This document shows, one piece after another, positions 8,705-19,138 of a DNA stretch of 34,246 bases. The number at the start of each line of letters is the position of its first letter. The stretch's first letter is position 1. The translations under genes were made by a program, and so were the position numbers. The notes under the pieces are model-generated. The model was not told the DNA's origin and did not search any database. It saw nothing but the letters and a program-made list of their open reading frames with translations. The stretch is from Paracoccaceae bacterium (GTDB taxonomy: Bacteria; Pseudomonadota; Alphaproteobacteria; Rhodobacterales; Rhodobacteraceae): the NCBI GenBank assembly GCA_020852535.1, contig JADZAO010000121.1:1-34246 (forward strand), given 5' to 3'.

Positions 8705-9889
8705 ATGAGAAAACTGCTTCTTATCACAACCACGAGTGCACTTTTTGCCGGTGCTGCCACTGCAGAAGATGTGAAACTCGGTGTGCTGATGGGGTTTACT
8801 GGTCCCATTGAATCACTAGTACCTAACATGTCGGCATCGGCCAAGATAGCGATCGAAGAAGTCAACCAGTCAGGCCTGTTTCTTAACGGGTCGACCCTGA
8901 TCGCAGTGGAAGCTGACTCAACCTGCATCGATTCTGCTGCTGCCACTTCAGCTGCTGAGCGTTTAATCACGACCGATAACGTCGCTGGCATCATCGGTGC
9001 GGACTGCTCGGGTGTGACCAGTGCTGTATTACAAAACGTTGCCCGCCCCAATGGCGTGGTGATGATCTCGCCCTCAGCCACCTCGCCCTCACTGACGACT
9101 GCCAAAGATGACGGTCTGTTTTTCCGCACCGCGCCTTCAGACACGCGCGAAGGCGAAGTCATGGCCGACAGCGTGTTTGAAAAGGGCTTTAAATCGGTCG
9201 CCCTGACCTACACAAACAATGACTATGGCAAGGGCCTCTCGGAGGCTTTCGCCACCGCCTACACAGCCAAAGGTGGCATAATCACAATCCATGCGGCACA
9301 TGAAGATGGCAAGGCCGACTACTCAGCCGAAGTCGGTGCGCTGGCGGCTGCCGGTGGAGACATCCTCGTCGTCGTGGGCTACCTCGGCCAAGGTGGTCAG
9401 GGCATCATTCAAGGTTCACTCGACTCAGGAGCCTTCGACAAATTCGTGCTACCGGACGGCATGGTCGGCGACGCGTTGCCCGCAGCCATCGGTCCGGCTC
9501 TGAACGGTTCATTCGGCCAAATCGCGGGTTCGGATTCAACCGGTGCTGCAACTTTCGAAGCAAAAGCTAAGGAACACGGATTCGATGGCACTTCGGCCTA
9601 TTCACCGGGAACATATGACGCAGCAGCCTTGTTTGCCTTGGCTATGCAGGCTGCAAAGTCGACAAAATCGGCTGATTACGCGGGCAAGATTCTAAATATA
9701 GCCAACGCTCCGGGCGAGAAGATCTATGCAGGCGAATTGGCCAAGGGCCTACAACTGATCCTCGACGGTCAGGACATCGATTTCGAAGGCACGACTGCAA
9801 TTGAACTGATCGGACCGGGCGACAGCGCCGGTCGCTACCGCGAAATCGAAGTCAAGAACGGCAAGATCGAGACGGTCGGTTTCCGCTGA
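8705..9889 (+). CDS. livK: ABC transporter substrate-binding protein, branched-chain amino acid type
   Basis: Signal peptide MRKLLLITTTSALFAGAATA then VKLGVLMGFTGPIESL; first gene of a five-gene transporter operon. The symbol denotes family, not substrate. Confidence 0.85.
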   Translation: MRKLLLITTTSALFAGAATAEDVKLGVLMGFTGPIESLVPNMSASAKIAIEEVNQSGLFLNGSTLIAVEADSTCIDSAAATSAAERLITTDNVAGIIGADCSGVTSAVLQNVARPNGVVMISPSATSPSLTTAKDDGLFFRTAPSDTREGEVMADSVFEKGFKSVALTYTNNDYGKGLSEAFATAYTAKGGIITIHAAHEDGKADYSAEVGALAAAGGDILVVVGYLGQGGQGIIQGSLDSGAFDKFVLPDGMVGDALPAAIGPALNGSFGQIAGSDSTGAATFEAKAKEHGFDGTSAYSPGTYDAAALFALAMQAAKSTKSADYAGKILNIANAPGEKIYAGELAKGLQLILDGQDIDFEGTTAIELIGPGDSAGRYREIEVKNGKIETVGFR

Positions 9890-9979
9890 TCACACAAAAG
9901 ACTTAATATAATAAGGCGGCCCGGGCCATTAATTTGAAAAAAGCCCTGCGCCACGCCGGAGAACCGGCGGGAGAAACGA

Positions 9980-10771
9980 ATGATCGTTGTCGAGGATCTA
10001 CACTGTCATTTCGGCAGTTTCCATGCCGTTGACGGAGCATCTTTTACCATTAAGACGGGCTCAATCACGGGATTGATAGGGCCCAATGGCGCAGGAAAAA
10101 CAACTCTGTTTAATGTGATCGCAGGGCGTCTACCGCCCACCAGCGGACGTGTGATCATGAACGGCGAGGATATCACCGGCCTGCCACCGCACAAGTTGTT
10201 CGCCAAGGGACTACTGCGCACGTTTCAAATCGCACATGAGTTCGGATCGATGACAGTACGCGAGAACCTAATGATGGTCCCGTCGCGTCAGAAAGGCGAA
10301 AGGCTCTGGAACGCATGGTTCACCCCCAAGGCCGTAGCCAAAGAAGAGGCGGCGCTGCGTGCCAAGGCCGACGAATTGCTGGAATTTTTGACCATCAGCC
10401 ATCTGGCCGAACAGAAGGCAAGCCAGATTTCTGGCGGTCAAAAAAAGCTTTTGGAGCTGGGTCGGACCATGATGACGGACGCCAAAATCGTCTTCCTCGA
10501 TGAAGTGGGAGCAGGCGTGAACCGGACGCTTTTGAACACCATCGGGGATGCTATCGTGCGGCTGAACAAGGAGCGCGATTATACCTTCTGCGTGATCGAG
10601 CATGACATGGATTTTATCACCCGCCTTTGCGATCGAGTGATCTGCATGGCCGAGGGCAAGGTACTGGCGCAGGGTACGGTGAACGAGATAAAAAACGACG
10701 ATCGCGTAATCGAGGCCTATCTGGGAACCAGATTTAAAAACAAGGGAAACAAGGAAGCCGCGCATGCCTGA
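9980..10771 (+). CDS. livG: Branched-chain amino acid-type ABC transporter ATP-binding protein (LivG-like)
   Basis: GPNGAGKTTLFNVI, ISGGQKKLLELGRTMM, KIVFLDEVGAGVN. Confidence 0.88.
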   Translation: MIVVEDLHCHFGSFHAVDGASFTIKTGSITGLIGPNGAGKTTLFNVIAGRLPPTSGRVIMNGEDITGLPPHKLFAKGLLRTFQIAHEFGSMTVRENLMMVPSRQKGERLWNAWFTPKAVAKEEAALRAKADELLEFLTISHLAEQKASQISGGQKKLLELGRTMMTDAKIVFLDEVGAGVNRTLLNTIGDAIVRLNKERDYTFCVIEHDMDFITRLCDRVICMAEGKVLAQGTVNEIKNDDRVIEAYLGTRFKNKGNKEAAHA

Positions 10772-10823
10772 CGCTGCTGTTGCTCCCGCCCGCGAATTTT
10801 CACCAAGGAAAACGAGGTGCAGC

Positions 10824-11534
10824 ATGGCTGAACCTTTTCTAATCGGCGAGGCCATGACCGGCGGCTATGGCGGGGCCGACATCCTGCATGATTGCACAAT
10901 TTCCGTCGAAAAAGGCCAAATCGCCGTGATCGTCGGACCAAATGGTGCCGGAAAATCGACCGCGATGAAGGCGATGTTTGGCATGCTGAAGCTGCGAACG
11001 GGCCATGTAAGGCTAGCAGGAGAAAATATTACTGCACTGTCACCGCAAGACCGCGTAGCAAAAGGCATGGGCTTCGTACCACAGACCCATAACATCTTCA
11101 CCTCAATGACAGTGGAAGAAAACCTCGAAATGGGAGCCTTCATACGCCGCGATGATTTTGCCGATACGCTGGCACAGGTTTACGACCTGTTCCCGATCCT
11201 TAAACAGAAACGGTTTCAGCCAGCTGGAGAGCTTTCAGGTGGACAGCGCCAGCAAGTAGCCGTTGGTCGTGCTTTGATGACACAGCCGAAGGTCCTGATG
11301 CTGGACGAGCCGACCGCCGGTATTTCACCCATTATAATGGGTGAATTGTTCGAGCGAATCATCGAGATAGCCCGTACGGGTATTTCGATCATGATGGTTG
11401 AACAAAATGCACGGCAGGCACTGGATATCGCCGACAAGGGTTATGTATTAGTACAAGGCTCAAACCGTTTTACCGGCACCGGAACGACCCTGCTGGCCAA
11501 CCCGGAAGTTCGTCGTTCCTTCCTTGGAGGTTGA
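10824..11534 (+). CDS. livF: Branched-chain amino acid-type ABC transporter ATP-binding protein (LivF-like)
   Basis: GPNGAGKSTAMKAMFG, LSGGQRQQVAVGRALM, LMLDEPTAGISP; alternative start 10764. Confidence 0.88.
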   Translation: MAEPFLIGEAMTGGYGGADILHDCTISVEKGQIAVIVGPNGAGKSTAMKAMFGMLKLRTGHVRLAGENITALSPQDRVAKGMGFVPQTHNIFTSMTVEENLEMGAFIRRDDFADTLAQVYDLFPILKQKRFQPAGELSGGQRQQVAVGRALMTQPKVLMLDEPTAGISPIIMGELFERIIEIARTGISIMMVEQNARQALDIADKGYVLVQGSNRFTGTGTTLLANPEVRRSFLGG

Positions 11535-11535
11535 G

Positions 11536-12546
11536 ATGGATTTTCTAAACGCGTTAATCGCCTTTCTCAACTTCGTCTTCGTACCCGGTCTGGCCTATGG
11601 CGCGCAGTTAGCGCTAGGGGCACTAGGAATTACACTGATCTACGGCATCTTACGCTTTTCCAATTTTGCGCATGGCGACACGATGGCCTTCGGCACTATG
11701 GTGACAATCTATACCACTTGGGGTTTGCAGGCGGCCGGGATCACTTTAGGTGTCTTACCGACCGCCCTTCTGGGTCTTCCCGTAGGCATCGCTGCGACTG
11801 CATTTCTAACCTTAGCTACGGACAGGATAATTTACAAATTCTACCGTAAAAATAAAGCCCTACCAACCGTTCTTGTGATGGTTTCAATGGGCGTAATGTT
11901 TGTACTGAATGGCATCGTGCGCCTTTTTATCGGGGTGGAAGAACAAAACTTTGCAGATGGAGAGCGCTTTCTGATCTCGACGGGTGATTTCAAGGCAATG
12001 ACAGGTCTGGCCGAAGGTCTAGCGATCAAATCGACGCAGGCGATCACGGTCATAGTGGCAGTGCTCGTGGTGACGTGGCTATTTTGGTTCCTGCAGAAAA
12101 CACGCACCGGCAAGTCGATGCGGGCTTTTTCCGACAACGAGGAACTAGCGCTTTTATCAAGCATCAACCCCGACCGCGTGGTGCAAATGACATGGATCAT
12201 CGCCGCTGCATTGGCGACAATTGCTGGGGTGCTTTACGGCTTGGATAAGTCGTTCAAGCCCTTCACCTATTTCCAGCTTTTACTGCCAATCTTCGCGGCC
12301 GCAATCGTGGGCGGCCTTGGCAATCCGCTGGGTGCCATCGCAGGTGGTTTCATCATCGCTTTCTCGGAAGTAACCGTCACTTATGCTTGGACAAAGGTGC
12401 TGACCTATGTGCTACCCGAGAGCATGGCGCCTAAAAATCTGATCCAGCTGATCTCCACCGACTACAAATTGGCAGTCAGTTTCGTAATTCTAATCCTTGT
12501 ATTACTGTTCATGCCAACAGGACTTTTTAAAGGGAAATCAGTATGA
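11536..12546 (+). CDS. livH: Branched-chain amino acid-type ABC transporter permease (LivH-like)
   Basis: Multi-TM; LALGALGITLIYGILRFSNFAHGD, IVGGLGNPLGAIAGGFIIA; SD ggagg before the ATG at 11536. Confidence 0.88.
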   Translation: MDFLNALIAFLNFVFVPGLAYGAQLALGALGITLIYGILRFSNFAHGDTMAFGTMVTIYTTWGLQAAGITLGVLPTALLGLPVGIAATAFLTLATDRIIYKFYRKNKALPTVLVMVSMGVMFVLNGIVRLFIGVEEQNFADGERFLISTGDFKAMTGLAEGLAIKSTQAITVIVAVLVVTWLFWFLQKTRTGKSMRAFSDNEELALLSSINPDRVVQMTWIIAAALATIAGVLYGLDKSFKPFTYFQLLLPIFAAAIVGGLGNPLGAIAGGFIIAFSEVTVTYAWTKVLTYVLPESMAPKNLIQLISTDYKLAVSFVILILVLLFMPTGLFKGKSV

Positions 12547-13841
12547 GCCGGTCTGCTGTTCTCTTTAGTGCGCTAACGCTGCTTTATATCAGCACGGGGA
12601 TCATATTCAGCTGGAACCTTGCACTGTCGATCCTAATAATGGGACTTTTGTCAAGCATCATGGCGCTGGGGGTCAATATCCAGTTGGGCTATGCAGGTCT
12701 CTTCAACACCGGCATCATGGGCTTTACCGCGCTAGGTGGTCTGGCTGTCGTGCTCGTATCCGCGCAGCCCGTTGTGGCAGGCTGGAATGCAGGCGGGCCG
12801 GGTATTCTAGCAGGCCTGCTCCTTGGAGCCGCAACGCTGGCGCTAACGATCTTTATCTGGAATCGAATGGCGACAGGACGCGTGCGAATACTAATAACCA
12901 TCATCATTCTAATAATCGGCTTCATACTGTTTCGCACCGTGATAGACCCCGCCATAATAGCTGTGGAAACGAACGATCCGGCCTCTTACGGCAACCTTGG
13001 AGGGCTTGGCTTGCCGTCACTACTGGCATGGCCGGTGGGCGGTTTACTCGCAGCTGTGGCGGCTTGGGCCATCGGCAAAACAGCACTAGGTTTGCGGTCT
13101 GACTATCTAGCTATCGCCACGCTGGGGATCGCCGAAATCATCGTGGCAGTGATGCGAAATGAGGACTGGCTGGCACGAGGAGTAAAGAATATCGACGAAC
13201 TCCCTCGCCCGTGGCCGGTGCCTTACGAGGTGGTTTTACAAAAAGACCCTAGTTTCATCGACTGGGCGCTGCGCTGGGGCTTCGATACTGTCACCTCCTC
13301 AACCATAATCGTAAAGTTATGCTATGTGGTAATGTTCTCGCTTGTGCTTCTACCTTTGATCTGGCTGTCGGAACGGGCACTGCATTCGCCTTGGGGCCGA
13401 ATGATGCGTGCGATCCGCGACAACGAGGTTGCGGCAAGCGCAATGGGCAAGAACGTAACCAAACGCCATTTGCAAATTTTCATCCTCGGCTCGTCCATCG
13501 TCGGCATAGCTGGAGCAATGATGACGAGCATGGAAGGACAGCTGATCCCCGGAGCCTATAATCCACTGCGCTTTACCTTCCTGATCTGGGTGATGGCGAT
13601 CGTGGGCGGATCGGGCAACAACTGGGGCTCGGTACTAGGCGGGTTGCTGATCAGCTGGCTTTGGCTGATTGTCGAAAGCCTTGGCCCCGGCCTAATGATC
13701 ATTCTGACCAACGGAATACCTGATGGCTGGTTAAAGACGCATCTGGTCGAAAGCGCACCACATATGCGCCTGCTGACACTAGGAGTGATATTACTAGTGG
13801 TGCTGCGCTTCAGCCCAAGAGGGCTAATCCCCGAGAAATAA
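12543..13841 (+). CDS. livM: Branched-chain amino acid-type ABC transporter permease (LivM-like)
   Basis: LGVNIQLGYAGLFNTGIMGF, LRSDYLAIATLGIAEI, GGSGNNWGSVLGG; overlaps livH by 4 bp. Confidence 0.87.
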   Translation: MSRSAVLFSALTLLYISTGIIFSWNLALSILIMGLLSSIMALGVNIQLGYAGLFNTGIMGFTALGGLAVVLVSAQPVVAGWNAGGPGILAGLLLGAATLALTIFIWNRMATGRVRILITIIILIIGFILFRTVIDPAIIAVETNDPASYGNLGGLGLPSLLAWPVGGLLAAVAAWAIGKTALGLRSDYLAIATLGIAEIIVAVMRNEDWLARGVKNIDELPRPWPVPYEVVLQKDPSFIDWALRWGFDTVTSSTIIVKLCYVVMFSLVLLPLIWLSERALHSPWGRMMRAIRDNEVAASAMGKNVTKRHLQIFILGSSIVGIAGAMMTSMEGQLIPGAYNPLRFTFLIWVMAIVGGSGNNWGSVLGGLLISWLWLIVESLGPGLMIILTNGIPDGWLKTHLVESAPHMRLLTLGVILLVVLRFSPRGLIPEK

Positions 13842-13989
13842 ACGCAAAGAAACAAATAACACCATAGAACTACTAGATGTATCGCCCTTTGATAATTGGA
13901 CGAACAGGAAGCGCGAAACATCCCTTGTCGCTGTTCGAAGCAACTCGTTCATTCAGCCCCCTAAGCAATTTTTCCGGAACGCCAAAGCC

Positions 13990-16689
13990 CTACCCAAACT
14001 GCTTCATCAAAAATTCCAGCGTCATGTTCTCTGCAATCACGTCATGCGGACTAAGTGCATATTGCCACAGCTTCCCACCACAGGACCGCGCATGTTCACT
14101 CGCCCAAGAACACCACTGGATTGCAACATCGCGCTTTGCCAAAACATCCTTTTCCTGCATCTGCGCCGCCATTTTTAGTTCAAGCATCAGAATACAGTCG
14201 TCAGTCTCAGCGACAAAATCAGGCTGATATTCGAGATGGTCGTGGCCACTGCGGTAATACATCTGGAATTGACCCTTTGCGGGCCGTAGCCATTTCAGCG
14301 CCTCACGTTCGAGGATAACGGCCAGCTTGCGCTCCGTGTCCGAATGAAACTTCACTACCGTTGAGAGGCACTTCCTGAATCCACCGAACAGATATCGCGC
14401 CATATTGCTCTTGTCGGCGGGCGCTTCCCGGAAATCGAGCGGGGCTTCGCGTGACGCCGTAAATGCGGTTTCTTTAAGTTCCGAAAATCCTTGCCGAATC
14501 TCGTGGTGATATTCGACCGCTTCGTCTTTCCAGAAATGATCCTGCATCTGGGCATGAACTGCACGCGCGATTTCGCGCTGGTGTAATGACAAGACTTTCT
14601 TAGCGTCAGTCTCGGAAAGATAGGTTAGAAAGTGGCGCGCAACTTGTGCACCAAGTTCATAGAGAAAATTGGCATGTTCATCATAGGCAATGTCAGAAAA
14701 ATCGATCAGCCCGCTGACGACATAATCTTCCAATCGGTTTTCAAGGAACTTACCTTGTGACAGGCCGATAATATCAACCTGATCGGTGCGGAGGTGCTTG
14801 GCCCAAAGCTCGTCGCTCGGCGCAGGATAGCGCATACCAGACAGATCGAGGGTGAACGGATTGAAGCCAGCCTTAACTTCGCCCTTTGGCATGACAATGA
14901 TGCGAGGTATGTCTATGGTACGCTCAACCATCAATTTCGCAGTTGCAGAGATTACAGCTTCTATATCCGGTGCAGGTTTTGCGATGCCGTCAAGCTCAAG
15001 CTGCGGAACCTGATACCGGCTGCGCACCTCGCGTACGACCTGTTCCTGAACATCGGCACGGAAAAGATAAGAAACGCTAGGCACCTTATCAGGCTGACGC
15101 GCAAGTTTACGGAACTCATCATAGGCAAGCTGCGCGACACGAACATCATTCGGATCGGTGAACGCTGGTGCTTGCACAGGACCGGAAGCCCTTGCGGCGC
15201 CCTCGCTCTGCACTGATTGCAGACCGAGACTGCCAAGGATGGTCGGCGAGGACACGACCGTAACAGTCTTACGAATCAAATCCGCTTCATCAAGCACAAG
15301 AAGCTTCAAGCGGATCGTCGAGTTGGGATCGTTCGCCGCATCCACAATTTCCTGAAACCGGTCATGCGCGACGATGTTGAGACGATCCACGGCGGCGACA
15401 CCGGTGCGTTTACCGTAAGGCAGACGCAGCCCGCGTCCGATACTTTGCTCGATCAACGTGCGCGCATTGGCGGGGCGAAGCGGAATGATCGTATAAAGGT
15501 TGGTAACGTCCCAACCTTCTTTTAGCATGTTGACGTGTATGACGATCTCGACCGGATTGTCATTTTTTTCAACGGTCAAAAGCTTCTCGACCGTCTCCTC
15601 TTCCTTCACACTGGAATCGATCTGGATCACTTTGTCGGCATAGCGCCCATCGAAAAACGCATCTGATTGGATCAGTCGGCTCAGATCCGCCGCGTGGGTA
15701 GTATCGCGAGCAATCACCAGCACAAACGGCTTAACAATCTGCTCCCCATTCTCGCGCGCATAAGTTTCCAGATCGACCTTAACGCTTTCGTGCAGACGAA
15801 CGCCATCCTCCAGCTTCATCGTCTGGATCGTTTCAGGCGATTTTCCTGCCGGGTTGAAGTCCTTGCGAGTGACGACTGCCGGTTCTTTAACGAAGCCATC
15901 CTCCATCGCGCATGCAAGTGGGTAGTCGAAGATGACGTTCTTGAAGGCAACCGGCCCGCGGGTGCTTTCAAGAAATGGCGTCGCGGTCAGCTCTAGGCCA
16001 AGTACAGGCTTCAACTCATTGATCGCACGCATTCCGGCCGTGGCGCGGTATCGGTGCGATTCATCCATCAACAGCACCAAATCGGGCAGACTGGCAAGAT
16101 AGGCAAAATAGCCGCCCTCACCTATGATTTCTCGACTAGCCGATCGGATACGAGGGAAACGCCCGCCGCGAACCTCAGAGGATATTTTAGCGATGTTGAA
16201 AATGTTAATTGTCGTAGGGAACAGATTTCCACCTGAAGCGATATGCCGTTCAAAATTGTCACCGGTAGTGACAACCGGCGGAGAGATGGCGAACTCTGCG
16301 ATGCCTTTGAACACATATTTTGAGGTATTTTCCGTGAAATCTACGATTAACTTGTTATAGATCGTCAGGTTCGGTGCGAGAACGAAAAAGTTGTTGATAC
16401 CGTGCGCGATCTTCAAGTATGCGATGAAAGCACCCATTAGTCGCGTTTTTCCAACACCGGTAGCGAGAGCAAAACACAGCGACGGAAATTCACGCTCGAA
16501 ATCAACAACGCTTGGATATTCCTTGGCGATGATCTCAATCGCTGTGGCAAGATCGGTAGCGCGAGTCGGCGGCACAATCTCCATAATTCGATCAAGGATT
16601 TCGAGACTACGGCGCTGAGGCGGACGCAGGCTCATTCGACCAGATATAGCATTGACATGTCGCTGGTTGGAAGAAGGGGGGGCGTTCAT
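13990..16689 (-). CDS. res: Type III restriction-like Res subunit: DEAD/DEAH helicase with C-terminal PD-(D/E)xK nuclease
   Basis: Walker A ATGVGKTRLMG, motif II LLMDESH, motif III LELTATPF, QSIGRGLRLPYGKR, nuclease YQPDFVAETDDCILMLELK; ATGA overlap with Mod. Confidence 0.9.
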   Translation of the reverse strand: MNAPPSSNQRHVNAISGRMSLRPPQRRSLEILDRIMEIVPPTRATDLATAIEIIAKEYPSVVDFEREFPSLCFALATGVGKTRLMGAFIAYLKIAHGINNFFVLAPNLTIYNKLIVDFTENTSKYVFKGIAEFAISPPVVTTGDNFERHIASGGNLFPTTINIFNIAKISSEVRGGRFPRIRSASREIIGEGGYFAYLASLPDLVLLMDESHRYRATAGMRAINELKPVLGLELTATPFLESTRGPVAFKNVIFDYPLACAMEDGFVKEPAVVTRKDFNPAGKSPETIQTMKLEDGVRLHESVKVDLETYARENGEQIVKPFVLVIARDTTHAADLSRLIQSDAFFDGRYADKVIQIDSSVKEEETVEKLLTVEKNDNPVEIVIHVNMLKEGWDVTNLYTIIPLRPANARTLIEQSIGRGLRLPYGKRTGVAAVDRLNIVAHDRFQEIVDAANDPNSTIRLKLLVLDEADLIRKTVTVVSSPTILGSLGLQSVQSEGAARASGPVQAPAFTDPNDVRVAQLAYDEFRKLARQPDKVPSVSYLFRADVQEQVVREVRSRYQVPQLELDGIAKPAPDIEAVISATAKLMVERTIDIPRIIVMPKGEVKAGFNPFTLDLSGMRYPAPSDELWAKHLRTDQVDIIGLSQGKFLENRLEDYVVSGLIDFSDIAYDEHANFLYELGAQVARHFLTYLSETDAKKVLSLHQREIARAVHAQMQDHFWKDEAVEYHHEIRQGFSELKETAFTASREAPLDFREAPADKSNMARYLFGGFRKCLSTVVKFHSDTERKLAVILEREALKWLRPAKGQFQMYYRSGHDHLEYQPDFVAETDDCILMLELKMAAQMQEKDVLAKRDVAIQWCSWASEHARSCGGKLWQYALSPHDVIAENMTLEFLMKQFG

Positions 16690-18428
16690 GCCGTACCCTC
16701 TCCGTCGAATAGGGTTAATTGCGCAGGTGGCCGCGGAGCGGGTTCCTTTTCAGCCATCGGCAGGTTTGCCACGTTGAGTGAATAATCATCATGTCCCCAC
16801 TCACACTTACTGCGGATGTGGTTGGGGATTTTGCGCAGAGTCAAGTTCGGCCAAAGATCAGCATTGCCACGGAAAGCATTGCAGAGGATTATCAACGAAC
16901 GGCCTTCGCCCACATCCTCGGAAAGCGCAGCTAGTTCTTCCGGCCCCAATGTCTGAGTGGTAACATAGAGGAAGTCTCTCTCAGACGAATGACCCTGCTG
17001 CCAATAGACGCTATCGCTTGGCTCGTAGGTAAAGCCTTCCAGCTTACAGATAGCCCGCGCCAGCATGGCCGCATCATAATCGGGCGAAATGATCTTCCGG
17101 CCCCATTTATCGGTTTCGAGCAACGAGGGCGCAAGCTCATAATAACGAAAACCTCCGCCGCCGTGCCAATTAACCGCTTTACTGACACCGCTTGTATCCG
17201 TGCCATCAATGACCGCGTGAAGCCGAGGTACAATGTGAGTCCACGCTTGCTCACGCAACTCCGTCATTATCCACCTGCGATGCATTTTATGCGCAACCGC
17301 CCCGGTAGTCCCCGAACCGGCAAATGAGTCAAGAACCAATTCACCTTCTTTCGTAGATAGTTCCAAGCATCTCTTAATTAGAGCTTCCGGCTTCTTCCCT
17401 TTCGGAAAATCTACCACACCCTCAGTGTGGAGGCTATTAGACGAAATATCATCCCAAAGGTTGGTCAATGGCACGGCAGTAGTAATTTTCCCATCAATAA
17501 ATTTCGTCTTATTTTTGTAGAAAATTAGTTGTCTGCCATTGAGAAAATAATAATCGTCTTTACCACTGCGAGCACTACTAAAAACTATTCCAGGATTCCT
17601 GTTTGACTTCTCGAGTGCCTCACGCGCATCCTCATTAACATCCTTGGGGGCTACACGAGCAGTGCTGACAACTCGATCACAGTTCTGCAGAACGAAGTCC
17701 GTTAATTTTTCCTCCAATTTCACATGAAACTTCCGCTGGGCTTCCTTCCAGTCTGACAGTCCTTCGTGCGAGGCGAAAGCTTCCTTTAAACCAACCAAAA
17801 TCCAATTTTCATACCCCTTTTCAAATCCTGAAATGTATTTTGAATAGCAATCATCGCGAACAGTGGGTGTAAAAACCTTGTTGGGACGCCAAAAATTCTT
17901 GTCTTTCGCGTAATATAGTAAATAGTTGTTGGTGGTAACAATGCCAGGATTGATAGATTTTGGCCCGCTCGCAGAGCTTTGAGTGAAAGTGACCACACTT
18001 ATTCTATTTTTTCGGCCCATGATCTCATCAAGTATGACAATCAGATAACCTAACTCATTCTCGTCGATATGAACGAATAGAGTACCGTCTTTTGCCAGTA
18101 GATTGCGTAAAATTTCGAGGCGATCACGTATCAGGCCAAGCCAGAGCGAGTGTTCGATGCCATCGTCATAGTGTTCAAACGCCTGTTGCGTGTTGAAAGG
18201 CGGGTCGATGTAAACGCACTTCACCTTGCCCGCATAATCCGCTTCCAGAGCCTTGAGAGCGAGCAGATTGTCGCCGTGAATCAGCATATTGTCAAAGATA
18301 TCAGAATCGGAAACCCGCACAGCAGCATGATAACTCCTCGCCGGGTCTTCAATCAATATACGAGGTTCCAGCCGAGGCCGGTTTTCCTTGCCCACCCATG
18401 TCAGTTCGAGTTTCTGTTTTTTGGTCAT
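16686..18428 (-). CDS. mod: Type III-like site-specific DNA methyltransferase (Mod)
   Basis: CVYIDPPFNT (motif IV) precedes LVLDSFAGSGTTGAVA (motif I), the beta-class order. Confidence 0.9.
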   Translation of the reverse strand: MTKKQKLELTWVGKENRPRLEPRILIEDPARSYHAAVRVSDSDIFDNMLIHGDNLLALKALEADYAGKVKCVYIDPPFNTQQAFEHYDDGIEHSLWLGLIRDRLEILRNLLAKDGTLFVHIDENELGYLIVILDEIMGRKNRISVVTFTQSSASGPKSINPGIVTTNNYLLYYAKDKNFWRPNKVFTPTVRDDCYSKYISGFEKGYENWILVGLKEAFASHEGLSDWKEAQRKFHVKLEEKLTDFVLQNCDRVVSTARVAPKDVNEDAREALEKSNRNPGIVFSSARSGKDDYYFLNGRQLIFYKNKTKFIDGKITTAVPLTNLWDDISSNSLHTEGVVDFPKGKKPEALIKRCLELSTKEGELVLDSFAGSGTTGAVAHKMHRRWIMTELREQAWTHIVPRLHAVIDGTDTSGVSKAVNWHGGGGFRYYELAPSLLETDKWGRKIISPDYDAAMLARAICKLEGFTYEPSDSVYWQQGHSSERDFLYVTTQTLGPEELAALSEDVGEGRSLIILCNAFRGNADLWPNLTLRKIPNHIRSKCEWGHDDYSLNVANLPMAEKEPAPRPPAQLTLFDGEGTA

Positions 18429-19138
18429 ATCAAATTCGCAATCTGGCGCGCTTTAACGGCGAAGTGTTTAAAGAAGTTGATTATCTAGCTTTGCTCTTAG
18501 TGATGCAATCTCCGGATCATTTTGAAGTCCAAATTGAGAGATCATGGCAAGATCAAGCAATAGCATGGCTTCCCCAAGATTTCGGAACTACACAAGTGAC
18601 CCGAGCTCGCATGGATTGACTCGCTTCTCAACTCCGGACCCAGACCGCTTAGCGGGCGTTATCAAATGACGTGTTCAGCTTGCTCGGGTCGATAAGAGCG
18701 ATTCCATTGATTGCGTTCCTCATCTGCTTAGCTAATATGAATCCGATGGCGTAAACTCCATATTTGTAGGCCAGTCTTTCAATGCCACCGACACTACACG
18801 CCTCGATCGCCATGCGTTCCTGTCGATAACGAAAAACGAACCCCATTGATCAGCTTGATGGCGGAAAATTCTTTTCTGAACATGATCTTGCAAGGTGTTC
18901 CGTCGGTATCTAGCAGTCATGTTGGCTCCTTCTTCGGGTAAAAGACATATGGTAGATTTCGGATCGTCAACGCCAAGGCGTGCATCACTTCATCGATCCT
19001 GATCCGGTTCGGGTCACTGATACCATCCGGCCCTAGACTACGCTGCTTGGCTTTAGCTGCGGAGACAAATGGGGCACGAAATCACTACACAGAACGGTTT
19101 TGAGAAAAACCATTTTTTTCAGAAGCAGTGGGCATAAG

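Noticed and set aside
19093-19120. GGTTTT-GAGA-AAAACC-ATTTTTTT terminator-like hairpin after the ATPase gene
   Set aside because: The T-run is on the + strand while the cluster is transcribed on the minus strand; weak A/T-rich stem.
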